From Ypsolopha sequella (lineage: Eukaryota > Arthropoda > Insecta > Lepidoptera > Ypsolophidae): 64,000 nt of DNA. Under the pieces are notes generated by a model. That model saw nothing but the letters and a program-made list of their open reading frames with translations, had not been told where the DNA came from and did no database searches. Shown here piece by piece: positions 55,001-64,000 of this stretch (position 1 is the stretch's first letter; the number at the start of each line of letters is the position of its first letter). A program made the translations under genes and the position numbers. The DNA is taken from NCBI GenBank assembly GCA_934047225.1, contig OW203988.1, positions 7,102,229 to 7,166,228 on the forward strand, read 5' to 3'.

Positions 55001-55497
55001 ATCTAGGAGTATGTATAGAATTTATTTACTAAGCATCTAGATTCTGTGAATGATAAAACGAACAGCGCTCTTTGCTCTTGTGTGAAATTTCATAAAAGAA
55101 TGTAAGAAGGTGGTGTTACGAAGTTGCTAAAAGGAGTTGAATGGAGGTCTTTCATGTTTGCATATTGCGTTACAAAATTAATGCTTACTTATTTGTTCTG
55201 GGGGTCAAGGATGAAACAAAAACAATGAGTCACTAGACCGGGCAATGCATTTTTAATACGAAGTTAAATAAAGTTTTCTCCGAAGAAACTCAGAAACTTA
55301 ATGTAGAGTAAGATAAAACGTCAACAATAGCTAATAATTCCGATTTGCGTAACGGACTTTGTGTTACTGTTCTTTAATTTGGAACGTTTATATTTCCCTC
55401 TTTCACTTTTTCGACATTTTCAAGACCTATTCTTGGAGTAGGTATCTAATAGTTCTCAGCACATTTCGAATGGAGCCATTATAATAATGTTATCACA

Positions 55498-55833
55498 TTA
55501 GATAGCCTTATATTGTCTCGAAGCTTTTAAATCTTGCAAAAGATCTATCATGTGATGGCATAATAACAAATCGTCTAAATAAACATAACAGTGAGATTCT
55601 AATTTATTCCTTAACATTGCGATTAAATATGAGGCGACCTTGTCTACGACTGTTTATACATTTTGAAGATAATTGAGTAACCCGTATGTCAACTGCTTTA
55701 TTGGATTACTGAGATCATGATTTGGTAATTTTACTGAAGATACCTTGACACATAGGTAAGTGTCAACCTTCAAGTATATAAGATACTTGTCTTTACGACC
55801 TGTAAACAAAGCCTTCATTATTCCAATCGCCAT
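55498..55833 (-). pseudogene. Unidentified 112-codon tract with one in-frame stop, minus strand
   Basis: It starts at an ATG (55833) and reads MAIGIMKALFTGRKDKYLIY onward for 59 codons to TAA at 55654-55656, then continues in the same frame for 51 codons to a stop at 55498. The later part contains YVYLDDLLL, which resembles reverse transcriptase motif C, but the other RT motifs are absent, so I do not call it a polymerase. Function unknown. Confidence 0.35.
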
Positions 55834-56749
55834 TTATTACAAGTTAAGGCAATGTTCATACAACACTGTTAATAAATGCGACTAAACTTGTGGTATGAGT
55901 TGTGTAGGGTACTATTGTTACGGTTTATATATTATTCTAAAATTGCTGTAATCCTTATTTTATATGAAGTATGTTAGTAATAATATCGTTACAATGAACA
56001 TTTAAAATCCTTTTGCTGTAGGTGATATTTTATAGCTACATATCTTTAGATTTTATAGAGATTTAGTTGCAGTAGTACCATAATTTCCCGACCTTTATAA
56101 ACAATATTGCTCGTAGATACTTAGGCTACCTAAACATATTTGAACTTGAATCTTTATTTTTGGAATAACTGTGTGTAAGGCCCACGTTAATAACATAATT
56201 ACTATCGATCTCTAGGTCTAAACCCGCAGCATCAGCATCTAGGCCAAACTTTCACACTACTCGTACATAGAGCTGGCCAGAAGTTGTGTAGGTATTCAAT
56301 ATGTGTGGCCTTCTTGCGGTCCAACTCCTTTGAATAGCGTGTAAATATTGACGGACAGCTCGATGCTCGATACAACCCATCTGTTTACTATTTACAATAC
56401 AAGGCAAGGACCGAGCATGAATGAGATAAATTTAAGAATCATGTCGAGGTCTTTGGGCTTTGATTACTAGTTTTGTGTAGACTCGATTAGGTTTGCTTTT
56501 TTTAATCAAATCAAATTTAATTTCACTTGTATTTTTGGGTTTTGTTTTTGAGCTGCACTTTTTCGTTCTTATTGACTTTCAATTAACTGGATACGTTTAG
56601 TATCGGTTAGTTTTTTTTACTTTAATATCGGGATCTATGATAACTTTATGAAACAAAGTTAACTCGACCACGATTAAGTGAATCCGAGTGACAGTTGGTT
56701 AAAGAAGCTGTTTATTCACATGTTGAGAAGGAAGTAATTTAGTTACATA
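55834..56749. other. No gene recognised
   Basis: AT-rich, unique-looking sequence without inverted repeats. No frame stands out. Confidence 0.3.
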
Positions 56750-56916
56750 TTATTTAAATTTATTATTCAATAATATACATTATAATATAAAATAAGTTAA
56801 GTTTAAACTAAATAATCTACAAAAGAAAAAATTCTATAAGCTAAACCTATCTAAAACAAAAATATAAGGAGACGGCACCTACATTATTAACATATCTTAG
56901 TAGCGAAATAAACCAC

Positions 56917-57183
56917 TAAATTAAATAAAAAATTTTGTCTAGGTCATCGCTGCCACGGGGCAGGGTACCCAAGACGCTGGCGGCATTACCACGCTGAATA
57001 GCGAGGCTTATTCTTTGTCTGAAGTAGGCCCCAGCCCTTGGGTCACACGAAGTCTCGACCAGGCGCGACGCTATATCCTTAGAGAGCCGTCGCGCGTCTG
57101 GCCCCCACGGCCCGAACGTCTCTACGCCAAACGGCACAAACATGCAGCCCTCTCCTAGAGCCGCGTATTTGCGCCGCTTGTTG
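56917..57183 (-). pseudogene. 5'-truncated second copy of the reverse transcriptase element (C-terminus)
   Basis: The minus frame reads NKRRKYAALGEGC, FVPFGVETFGPWGPDARRLS and SLAIQRGNAASVLGTLPRG, then FYLI and a stop at 56917. It matches residues 836-922 of the ORF at 16564 closely. Similarity stops abruptly at 57183, as in a 5'-truncated LINE insertion. The 3' UTR follows down to about 56750 with an AT-rich tail. All catalytic domains are missing. Confidence 0.85.
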
Positions 57184-57565
57184 CATTAATTTTGTTCGAT
57201 TCATCCTTCCTTATCTACGACGAATACGACGATTCATTCAGAACACTTAAATCCTGTAAGTAGCACTTACTCATCTGGTTGAAAAACTCATTGAGGAACT
57301 TTAATTTGTTTTTAATTGTGTTCCTTTAGCTTATAAGTAGAAATGCACTCCTACAGTTTTAGTTTCCTTTGTAGTTTCTCTCAAAGTGTGAGGGTTTAAT
57401 TAGAAACATTGGTGGTGTTGGGTTTGTAACTGAGTTAGCACCTTTCTGACCGCATTACCTTATACTGAAGAAGGTCACACATGTTTGAGGTTTGTGGTAA
57501 TTGTACGTAGGCTTTATTTGAGCAGATGCTGATAGCCTTCTACATTGAAGTTGTCTATTGTTATT

Positions 57566-57874
57566 TCAAATTAGTTTTTCAGATTTTTCCAAGTACATAA
57601 ACAACTTGAGACAATACAATAGAAAACATGGAACAAATCGTGTCACAGGTGTGACGTAAATCCTCAAGCATAAAACTATCAGTAAATGAGCACCATTTAC
57701 ATCAACAATTGCTCGTTTCAATGCAAGGTCATCGTCGTTACCCAAATCTGCTGAATCCTCAATTATGACTTTACATTTTGTCAACACTTCTGCATAGTCA
57801 TGGCAGAAGACGTTTTTGTTTGAGTACCTATTTGAAGGATTTCTTGCAACAAAAATCTTGAAATTTATTGATTT
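57566..57874 (-). pseudogene. Unidentified open tract of about 102 codons, minus strand
   Basis: Open from 57874 to the stop at 57566 with no ATG at its beginning. The first 60 codons look coding (VFCHDYAEVLTKCKVIIEDS, GNDDDLALKRAIVDVNGAH) and the rest turns hydrophobic. The lack of a start suggests a fragment. No family recognised. Confidence 0.35.
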
Positions 57875-58038
57875 TCAAATACTTTTTGCAAATCAATAAA
57901 ATACTAATTCTGGATCGTCGTCTTGTTTGTAACACCTAGAAACAAAGCGTTGCAAAATAGGCTTGTTGAGTGAACTAACAAGGTCATTTAACTCAATGAA
58001 TAGCATCGATTTGATACAATACCCTGCTATTGTTCCCT

Positions 58039-58221
58039 CTAACTTTGGCAATAACAATAGACTAGATCAAGTGTCTGTACAAGTCGAAATGATAGGTTAT
58101 CAGGCAATAAAGCTGGTTGCGAATCTGTAATAACATCTGTTTGTCTGATCTGTGAATTGCAACACCTTTTATTAATGAACTTGGTTGCTACCAAAATTGG
58201 GTGAAAGAAATGAACGCAACG
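58039..58221 (-). pseudogene. Unidentified open tract of about 60 codons, minus strand
   Basis: Open between stops at 58222 and 58039, containing NSQIRQTDVITDSQPALLPD. Another minus frame over the same bases is also open for about 35 codons, so the reading is uncertain. It lies between two stronger tracts on the same strand. Confidence 0.2.
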
Positions 58222-58364
58222 TCATCGATAACAATAAGACAAATTCTTATAATCTCGCGATACTGAGTTGTTTTTTATTGACATTATTATAGCAATTTGT
58301 CTTTCCGTCAAGAAGACTTTTTCTTTCGATCCGTTAAGTAATCAATCGCAGTAAGACGTAACTA

Positions 58365-58908
58365 TTAAAAAAGTGAAAAGACATCCGTCTCACTTTCATC
58401 TGCAGTTTCAATATCAAGGTCGTCAGTTTCAAGCCCACGTGATGTGGTTACATTTTTCATCCAGTCTTTGTTTCTTAGTACTTTCTCATTGTTAGATTAT
58501 GTTATGGCAAGCAGTGTATCGCACAAAGCAATAACGATGTATTGTATCTGGATATCATCATTAGTTCCGCTCGGTTTTGCCTTTGCTCTTTCTATATCAT
58601 TTCCAAAAGATTTCCTTTCTCCTGTAATTCTTATTTGCATGTCATCCATCGCTTTTGATTCTACTTTACGAATGATTTTATTGCTAGTTGTCACAGCATT
58701 GTACGCTGTGTCATTCGTTGTGGTTTTAGTATCAAGTTGCGCAGTTGCAAGTCGCGTTTGGGTTGTGCGCTCAGAATCATAGGATCATTGGTCGAATACA
58801 TTGCTATAACGAGATAGACGTGGTCTGTGATTACGGCGTAGGATTCTATCATTAAGGGGCTGAGCTGTTAGTATTGATAATTGAATGCTAGTGTGTAACA
58901 GTAGTTTT
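58365..58908 (-). pseudogene. Unidentified about 180-codon tract with two in-frame stops, minus strand
   Basis: A single frame remains coding-like from about 58908 to the stop at 58365, broken only by TGA at 58785-58787 and TAA at 58497-58499. The N-terminal part is basic (RRNHRPRLSRYSNVF), the middle polar and Thr-rich, the end strongly acidic (ETDDLDIETADESETDVFSL). In AT-rich DNA such a D/E/T/R-rich, low-stop frame is unlikely by chance. The plus-strand frame (112 codons) is hydrophobic and reads as the shadow. No family recognised. Confidence 0.45.
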
Positions 58909-59365
58909 TAATGTGAGCTTTCGATTGATAAACTACCTACTGTTTATCGAAGTGATATTTTCTACTTGGACTTTCTTAAGGGGTACTTTGTTACAGTTAC
59001 AACGTAGGTAAGTCAACGGGTTCTTTAAATCAATAGTTATAGTACATGTATGTATACACTTGTGTAGCTTCTATAAATTGGGATTGCAAATGTTTCGGAC
59101 TCTTTCCAGACGATGTAAGAAAGGAATTTTCGCCCCAAATGTCAATCAATACTAGACGTTAGCATAAGTCGATCGATAAGATTCTTTTTGGGGATTTACT
59201 CCCCTTGCCCTTTAGGGTGCTCATCTTAAATACCCGTGATGAGGGTGCAAGAATTTGGGAGAAGACTTTAAGGTGGGCCATCCCGCTCAGCTGCCATATG
59301 AATGCTTTAGGTGTATGTAGCGTCCAGGGCTTTGATCTCTTTCTTTCCTTTCCACACATCTTTAT

Positions 59366-59629
59366 ACAAGGTGACTTTTTGATCATCGTCCAAATTCATA
59401 CTGGAGTCTTGGTAAGTGATCAGTATCTTGGATCAGTAACAATTTTTGTGAAATTCGTATAATGAAATTTCGGCTTCCCATATAAATTCAGTTCCACTCC
59501 CGAGTGAATCACTATGGGGAGTCGAAACTAAATTTTACGAATTTCACCAAATTCTATTGATGCATGATACTGATCACTTACCAAGTCACCAGTATGAATT
59601 TGGACGATGATCAAAAAGTCACCATGTAT
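59366..59629. mobile_element. Family T inverted-repeat MITE, copy 2
   Basis: ACAAGGTGACTTTTTGATCA and CCAAATTCATACTGGAGTCT pair with AGACTTGGT-type bases and the right end TTGATCAAAAAGTCACCATGT in inverse. It shares CATACTGGAG and the internal GGTAAGTGATCA with copy 1 at 14263. It is the only clear repeat between 50.6 and 60.4 kb apart from the reverse transcriptase fragment. Confidence 0.75.
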
Positions 59630-60494
59630 ATGTATATATTATATTACACCTTCCCCTCACACCTCACCCATCTCAAGATGGCTAGATATTCAAAAAGCGC
59701 CGACTTTGTGAAATGGTTTCAAGTAAAAACTGTTTTCCTTGAAACGGTAGCTGTTTATTTATAGAAAATTGTATAAACTTAGTCTTCTTTACATGTATTT
59801 GTCTCTTTTTTATTTCCAGTACAGATAAAAATTATACAACTTGCTAAACTTTGCGTAAAAATAAGGCAATATTCACGATATCCTGAGAACTATTATGATG
59901 GTATTTCATCAAATTTTGCTTTTTGGGCTGTATAGAGACATAGTTAAATATCGCTCGATAATACTTATGAAAAAATATGAGGAAATTAAACTGTTGACTT
60001 CAATTCAGTTTTTACCTTTTGTATGAATTTTAAGAAAAATCCAGGCGTAAAGATCCCTCTTAAAGGAGCAAATTGTCAGAAGCTTACTATTATCTGCTTT
60101 TACACAGTTATTAGCCTGGATTTATATCTACATTGTTAAAATTTATTATGGCAGTTAGGTAACCTATTACTTAAAATTATTGACTTAAAATTATTTGAAA
60201 CAATAACGTATAATTTGAAACCACTGCTAAAACAGCCCATTTTCATAATTCGCCAGACTTAATGAGACTTATAAATAAAATTATTAAAAGACAATGAGCA
60301 CATTTCTATTTAACGAGATCCTCAGACCCTTTGTTCCACCCTTTTTAATAACGAACGTTGTTGCTGTCTCCTCAGTACAATACGAGTGTTCGTTAGAACA
60401 GCCGTTCTCTAACGTTATTTTTCTCCTATATTGGAACTCATTGATAGATCATTAGTTGGTTGTTGAGTCGGGAATTAGCGTTCTGATTTCTGAA
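59630..60494. other. No gene recognised
   Basis: Short coding-like bits occur on the plus strand (MARYSKSADFVKWFQ at about 59680; KNPGVKIPLKGANCQKLTII at about 60040), each under 35 codons. Too little to call genes. Confidence 0.3.
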
Positions 60495-60925
60495 AATAAT
60501 ATGCCGAAATTTTCTTACAGATTCATGAGTTCATAATTCCTGTAATTCAATAGCTATTTCAATTTTATTTATTTTTTGTTTGTAAGATGATTTCAAGGTT
60601 TTACATTAGTTATTTATTAAATACGTATTAAATTTCGTTTCGTTAGCAGTTTGATTATAAACATCTTCAAAAATCTTCAAAAACGGCTCGTCCTAAATGC
60701 CATCTATTTCCATGTTAAGATTCGTAATAATTTTTTACAGCTGTTCAAAAATTAAATTAATGTTGCTGTTATCTTACACATAAGAAATTACATAATTTAG
60801 ATTTGTCATTCCTAAAAAAATGCAAAAATGTTAATACTGAAAATTCAGTTTCCTTCAAATTCTCTATAGAAAACAGCAATTTCATATGTGAAGACTAATA
60901 TCTATCCATAAAAATCTAATAATTC
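60495..60925 (-). repeat. Family Z repeat, copy 2 (empty site for family H)
   Basis: Reverse of 33403-33965: TTTCTTACAGATTCATGAGT, ATTCCTGTAATTCAATAGCT, GATTTGTCATTCCTAAAAAA. It lacks the family H element present at 33685. Confidence 0.75.
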
Positions 60926-60944
60926 GATGTTACGGGCATATAAT

Positions 60945-61120
60945 AACAAGCAAGAAAAACTTATCGACACGTGTTTCGCCTCTAAACGAGGCATCCTCGG
61001 GATGTGTGGTCCGCCCGACCGCTCGACAGCAAAATGTTATTTAAGATTGCTTTATTTTGTGCTCGTACTGCTTGCTTTGCTTGTGCATGTTTTATGCAGG
61101 AGGGCGGGCGGTGCTTGAGT
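60945..61120. repeat. Repeat end with CGAGGCATCCTCGGGATG hairpin words
   Basis: ACACGTGTTTCGCCTCTAAA and CGAGGCATCCTCGGGATGTG form a block known to me as recurrent in Lepidoptera, followed by a GC-rich stretch (GTCCGCCCGACCGCTCGACA). The 63-codon frame over it is not a gene. Confidence 0.4.
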
Positions 61121-61199
61121 CTGCATTTTGAATAGCATGGTAAGAATGTTTAGCGGAATATTGCAAATTATTGATATATCCACAAATTCATGATGGACT

Positions 61200-62830
61200 T
61201 CCGCAAACAAAGGAACGCCTTTTTCAATAAATTGTAATAAATTATTTAAAATTCAACAATTAAATACAATTTATAAATAATAACTTAATGCATTCTCTCC
61301 TATTTATGTATTTTTATATTTAGGATGTTCCATAAATTGTAATAAAATAATTATTTAATGAAAACAATATCTCTAAAACCATTAATTTATTATTGATAGT
61401 GACTTATTACTTTATTACGCACATCTATAAGTATTTAATTATTTTGTTGGCAAATACAATGAGCGGTAGTTGTAGATTGAGTAGATTCATGTTAGAAAAT
61501 CTAGTCATCAATCATCATTATCAGAGAAGACCTTCCACCCGTATATTCTACTAGTATTGCACGGGTATTTATATTATATCCTTATTTCCTTACCCTTATG
61601 TCTAAAAATGGTTCAGAAACTTGATTTGACCTCCTAATAGTACTAATCTCGGAATCGAAGTAATGGTAAGTAGAAACAAGTCGCTCACCCCACCTTGTAC
61701 CATGAAAAGCGTTGAGAAGCGTTAGAACAGAAATAGAAGTGTATGCAAGCGATACGATGAAATCGTAACGGCCGAAATGTAACACTTTTTTTGGCTTATA
61801 ACGTGCGATATGGAATTTCCCTCCAAAAAAAATTTTTTTTTGCAGCTGCGTATCTATCAAATTGTGCCATATTTATAGTTAAAAAAATGCAATTTTTAAG
61901 ACCTTTAAGCAGCCATTGTTGGAACTAAAAACAATGAAATATACTTTGGTGCATAAAAAAAAACTTTAAACACACCTGTTAATTCATATTTCATCAGTCG
62001 TTCGGTACAAAAGGCACAACTTAATTTTGTTTTTGTTGTTAAGAAGTTTAATGTGGAAAAGATATTGGTCTATGCCAATTTACGCCAATAGTTCAGTATA
62101 ATTTAGGTTTATAAATCAACAGCTTGAAATTTAGTGCACAATTAAGAAATGATTTTTTAACCGACCGCATTCTTTGTTTCTAATTAAAGTCAAGTTTCTG
62201 AACTAATATGATTAAAAACAAAAAAAAGGAATCAAACGTTTGCTTTTTGATAACAAAAAAAACAACCTTTTACTTTATAATTAGGTTTGTAATATTGCTA
62301 TGTTTTGTTAAAGTAAGAACCCTTCTTTAAAGTATTTGTGCTTTTTCAAACATTACATGTATCTTTAATTAAACAAAAACATTTTATTTTGTTTATTACT
62401 ATTATATTGTATACTTAGATCAAAATAGGTTTATATTTTTAAGTAATTTTAATTTAGAATTAGCTTATGTATTTTTGTGAAAAGTGTTATAAAAATATAA
62501 TATAAAATATTAAAAAGTAGCCAATTTAAATATTAGAAACAAATTTTCCGTACGGTAATGACATTTCACGGGGGAATCTGGAGGTTGGATAGTTGGATAA
62601 GGGTTATTGATATCTCCAAAAACCACAAACTTTTTGTCCTGACTACTTTGTTAAGATATTGCCTAGTGAGAAATCCAAATGATGCGAAATACACACGAAC
62701 AAACAAATATTTCGTATGAAAACCTTCTTATTTGGAGTCGGTTAAAAATGAGTTCTAAATAATAGTTAGATTGATGTCAATAATATAACAATACAATTGA
62801 ACAACGATGAAGCTAATATCATATCCGGTT
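61200..62830. other. No gene; possible minus-strand 3' UTR
   Basis: AT-rich without repeats. If the exon at 62865-62893 is real, this could be its 3' UTR; several minus-strand AATAAA words occur (for example near 62395). The 92-codon minus frame at 61582 has no known domain. Confidence 0.3.
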
Positions 62831-62864
62831 ACTTTTCTCAAAGATCATGACACTTTCATTTCTT

Positions 62865-62893
62865 CTAGTGTCTGCGCTTGCGCCGCCGGTGCT
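62865..62893 (-). CDS. Candidate terminal coding exon with basic C-terminus
   Basis: On the minus strand a strong acceptor (CTATTTTTTACAG) precedes bases that read, in one phase, HRRRKRRH and stop at 62865. The exon is a local GC spike in AT-rich DNA. A second phase gives APAAQAQTLEEMKVS and a stop. The plus strand also has an acceptor-like TTTCTTCTAG at this spot, so the strand is uncertain. Upstream exons would be beyond 64000. Confidence 0.25.
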
Positions 62894-63345
62894 CTGTAAA
62901 AAATAGAGAATACAATGTTATAGGCTCACGACACAGAGTAGAAAATACGTCGTTTGTCAAAAATGACGAGAAATAGAATAGCAAGGGTTTTTTCTAAAGC
63001 ATTATAAATTTAACCTTGCCTTTAGATAGGTATTTAGAAAGTATGGTGTATACATCATACATATGCTTTAAGCGATAAAACCACATTTTTGACCTTCAAA
63101 ATCTAAAACTGCCGTTAAAAAAGGACGATTTAAAATAGCTATCAAAAACACGTTGGTGTTAACGACAACCGAGAAATATACTAATATAATAGATACGTTT
63201 GTGTCTGACTAGTTTCACCATAATTTATGCTTGTAAATTGTGACTAACTACTTGACTTACTTTCAGTATTCTGCAGCTTGAAATAGGCAGTATTTAATGT
63301 TCAAAAGCTTAGATAAAAACAAAAGAAGGAAGATACGGTACCCGC

Positions 63346-63842
63346 TTCCCACACGTTCTCCAACGATACCAAGTCCAATCGCTCACGCTACTATCGAAGC
63401 TTGTCGCTCTATCTCTATCGTTCGGTGACACTTGTTCATACATTTTATAATTTAAAAACTTCCTGAACTCATAGTGTTTAATCGCGCGCGACGCCCTAGT
63501 TGAATTTCCCGCGCGTTCTCTAACGATACCAAGTCCAATCGCTCACACTACTATCGAAGCTTGTCGCTCTATCTCTATCGTTCGGTGACACTTGTTCATA
63601 CATTTTATAATTTAAAAACGTCCTGCACTCATAGTGTTTAATCGCGCGCGACGCCACTAGTTGAATTTCCCGCGCGTTCTCTAACGATACCAAGTCCAAT
63701 CGCTCACGCTACTATCGAAGCTTGTCGCTCTATTTCTGTCGTTCGGTGACACTTGTTCATTCATACATTTTTAGTTGACAATTTAAAAACTTCCTGCACT
63801 CGTAGTATAGTGTTTAATCGCGCTTGTCGCCACTAGTTGAAT
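63346..63842 (+). repeat. Three tandem units of about 160 bp
   Basis: Units start at 63346, 63506 and 63667 (periods 160, 161 and about 176 bp). Each has ACGATACCAAGTCCAATCGC, CTATCGAAGCTTGTCGCTCT, GTTCGGTGACACTTGTTCAT and GTGTTTAATCGCGCGCGACG. Unit 3 has short insertions (TTCAT, AGTTGAC). Similarity among units is high, so the array is young. Confidence 0.85.
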
Positions 63843-63899
63843 CACAAGAGAGGACCGTGACACGATGTTTTTGTGATTAAACAGTACGTCACGCTCCTT

Positions 63900-63945
63900 G
63901 CACTTGTGATTCAAGTAGTGGCGTCGCGCGCGATTAAACACTATG
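63900..63945 (-). repeat. Inverted partial copy of the tandem unit
   Basis: ATTCAAGTAGTGGCGTCGCG followed by CGCGATTAAACACTAT is the reverse of the unit end. With the GAATCACAAG / CTTGTGATTC pair at 63839 and 63904 it closes the array as the other arm of an inverted repeat, so the array may be the subterminal part of a transposon. Confidence 0.7.
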
Positions 63946-64000
63946 CTACGGGACCTGCTTTTGTTATATCAATGCACAAAAGTCATTATTTTTAACCCAG

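Noticed and set aside
55520..55600. YLDD motif suggesting a reverse transcriptase
   Set aside because: No other RT motif upstream or downstream in any frame; the tract starts at its own ATG and is too short.
58444..58782. 112-codon plus-strand hydrophobic ORF
   Set aside because: It is antisense to a frame with clearly more coding-like composition; hydrophobic frames often arise opposite acidic and polar ones.
1..64000. CRISPR array, bacterial operons, rRNA genes
   Set aside because: Spaced direct repeats found are transposon-internal units of 130-160 bp; no ribosome-binding sites or rRNA-like sequence seen; the content is that of an insect genome.

Overview
The window looks like repeat-dense, gene-poor nuclear DNA of an insect, most likely a moth or butterfly. 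It is AT-rich. Many motifs match what I know from lepidopteran genomes: units that start with GGCCAAGTGCGAGTCAGACT and end in ACGGAACCCTAAAA, the AACCGACTTC repeats, and Helitron ends of the form GCCGCGGGCAAAAGCTAGT. I see no bacterial operons, CRISPR array or rRNA, and no host gene complete inside the window. Family letters (A to Z) in the entries are local labels given here, not database names.

Layout. 1-16 kb holds nested inverted-repeat elements: a TTAA-flanked element, families H, G, J, K, N, T, R, W, X and L, two hAT elements with perfect 8-bp target duplications (8.7-9.4 and 12.4-12.7 kb), and LINE 3' ends. 16.3-20.0 kb is a family A repeat split by a nearly intact reverse transcriptase element, the only long ORF in the window (905 element-derived codons). 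20-28 kb carries families M, O and D and a hAT element with a dimerisation-domain remnant nested in a 78-bp TIR element (24.0-25.6 kb). 28-46 kb carries a possible orphan coding exon (28.25-28.48 kb), LINE fragments, A, B and C repeats, an internally deleted Tc1 element with a broken transposase (41.8-42.4 kb), a 1.04-kb foldback element with about 340-bp arms, and the end of a Helitron with helicase motifs. 46-50 kb has a three-level nest (K containing J and L, L containing M), a tandem-repeat element and a 162-bp-arm palindrome.

52-60 kb is different: almost free of recognisable repeats. It begins with a GC-rich stretch that looks like a promoter and first exon ending at GTAAGT (52621). It then holds several coding-like but stop- or frameshift-broken tracts on both strands (52.96-53.60, 54.40-54.73, 54.81-55.00, 55.50-55.83, 57.57-57.87, 58.04-58.22, 58.37-58.91 kb). 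I cannot name any of them. An old insertion of compact, intronless DNA (for example a large DNA virus) is one explanation and is inference only. A 5'-truncated second copy of the 16-kb reverse transcriptase family lies at 56.9-57.2 kb. 60.5-64 kb has a second family Z copy, a possible minus-strand terminal exon near 62.87 kb and a 160-bp tandem repeat with an inverted partial copy.

Nothing here works together as a pathway. The useful content is the insertion record: several elements carry their target duplications and several empty sites can be read from paralogous copies. The decayed coding block is the part most worth checking.
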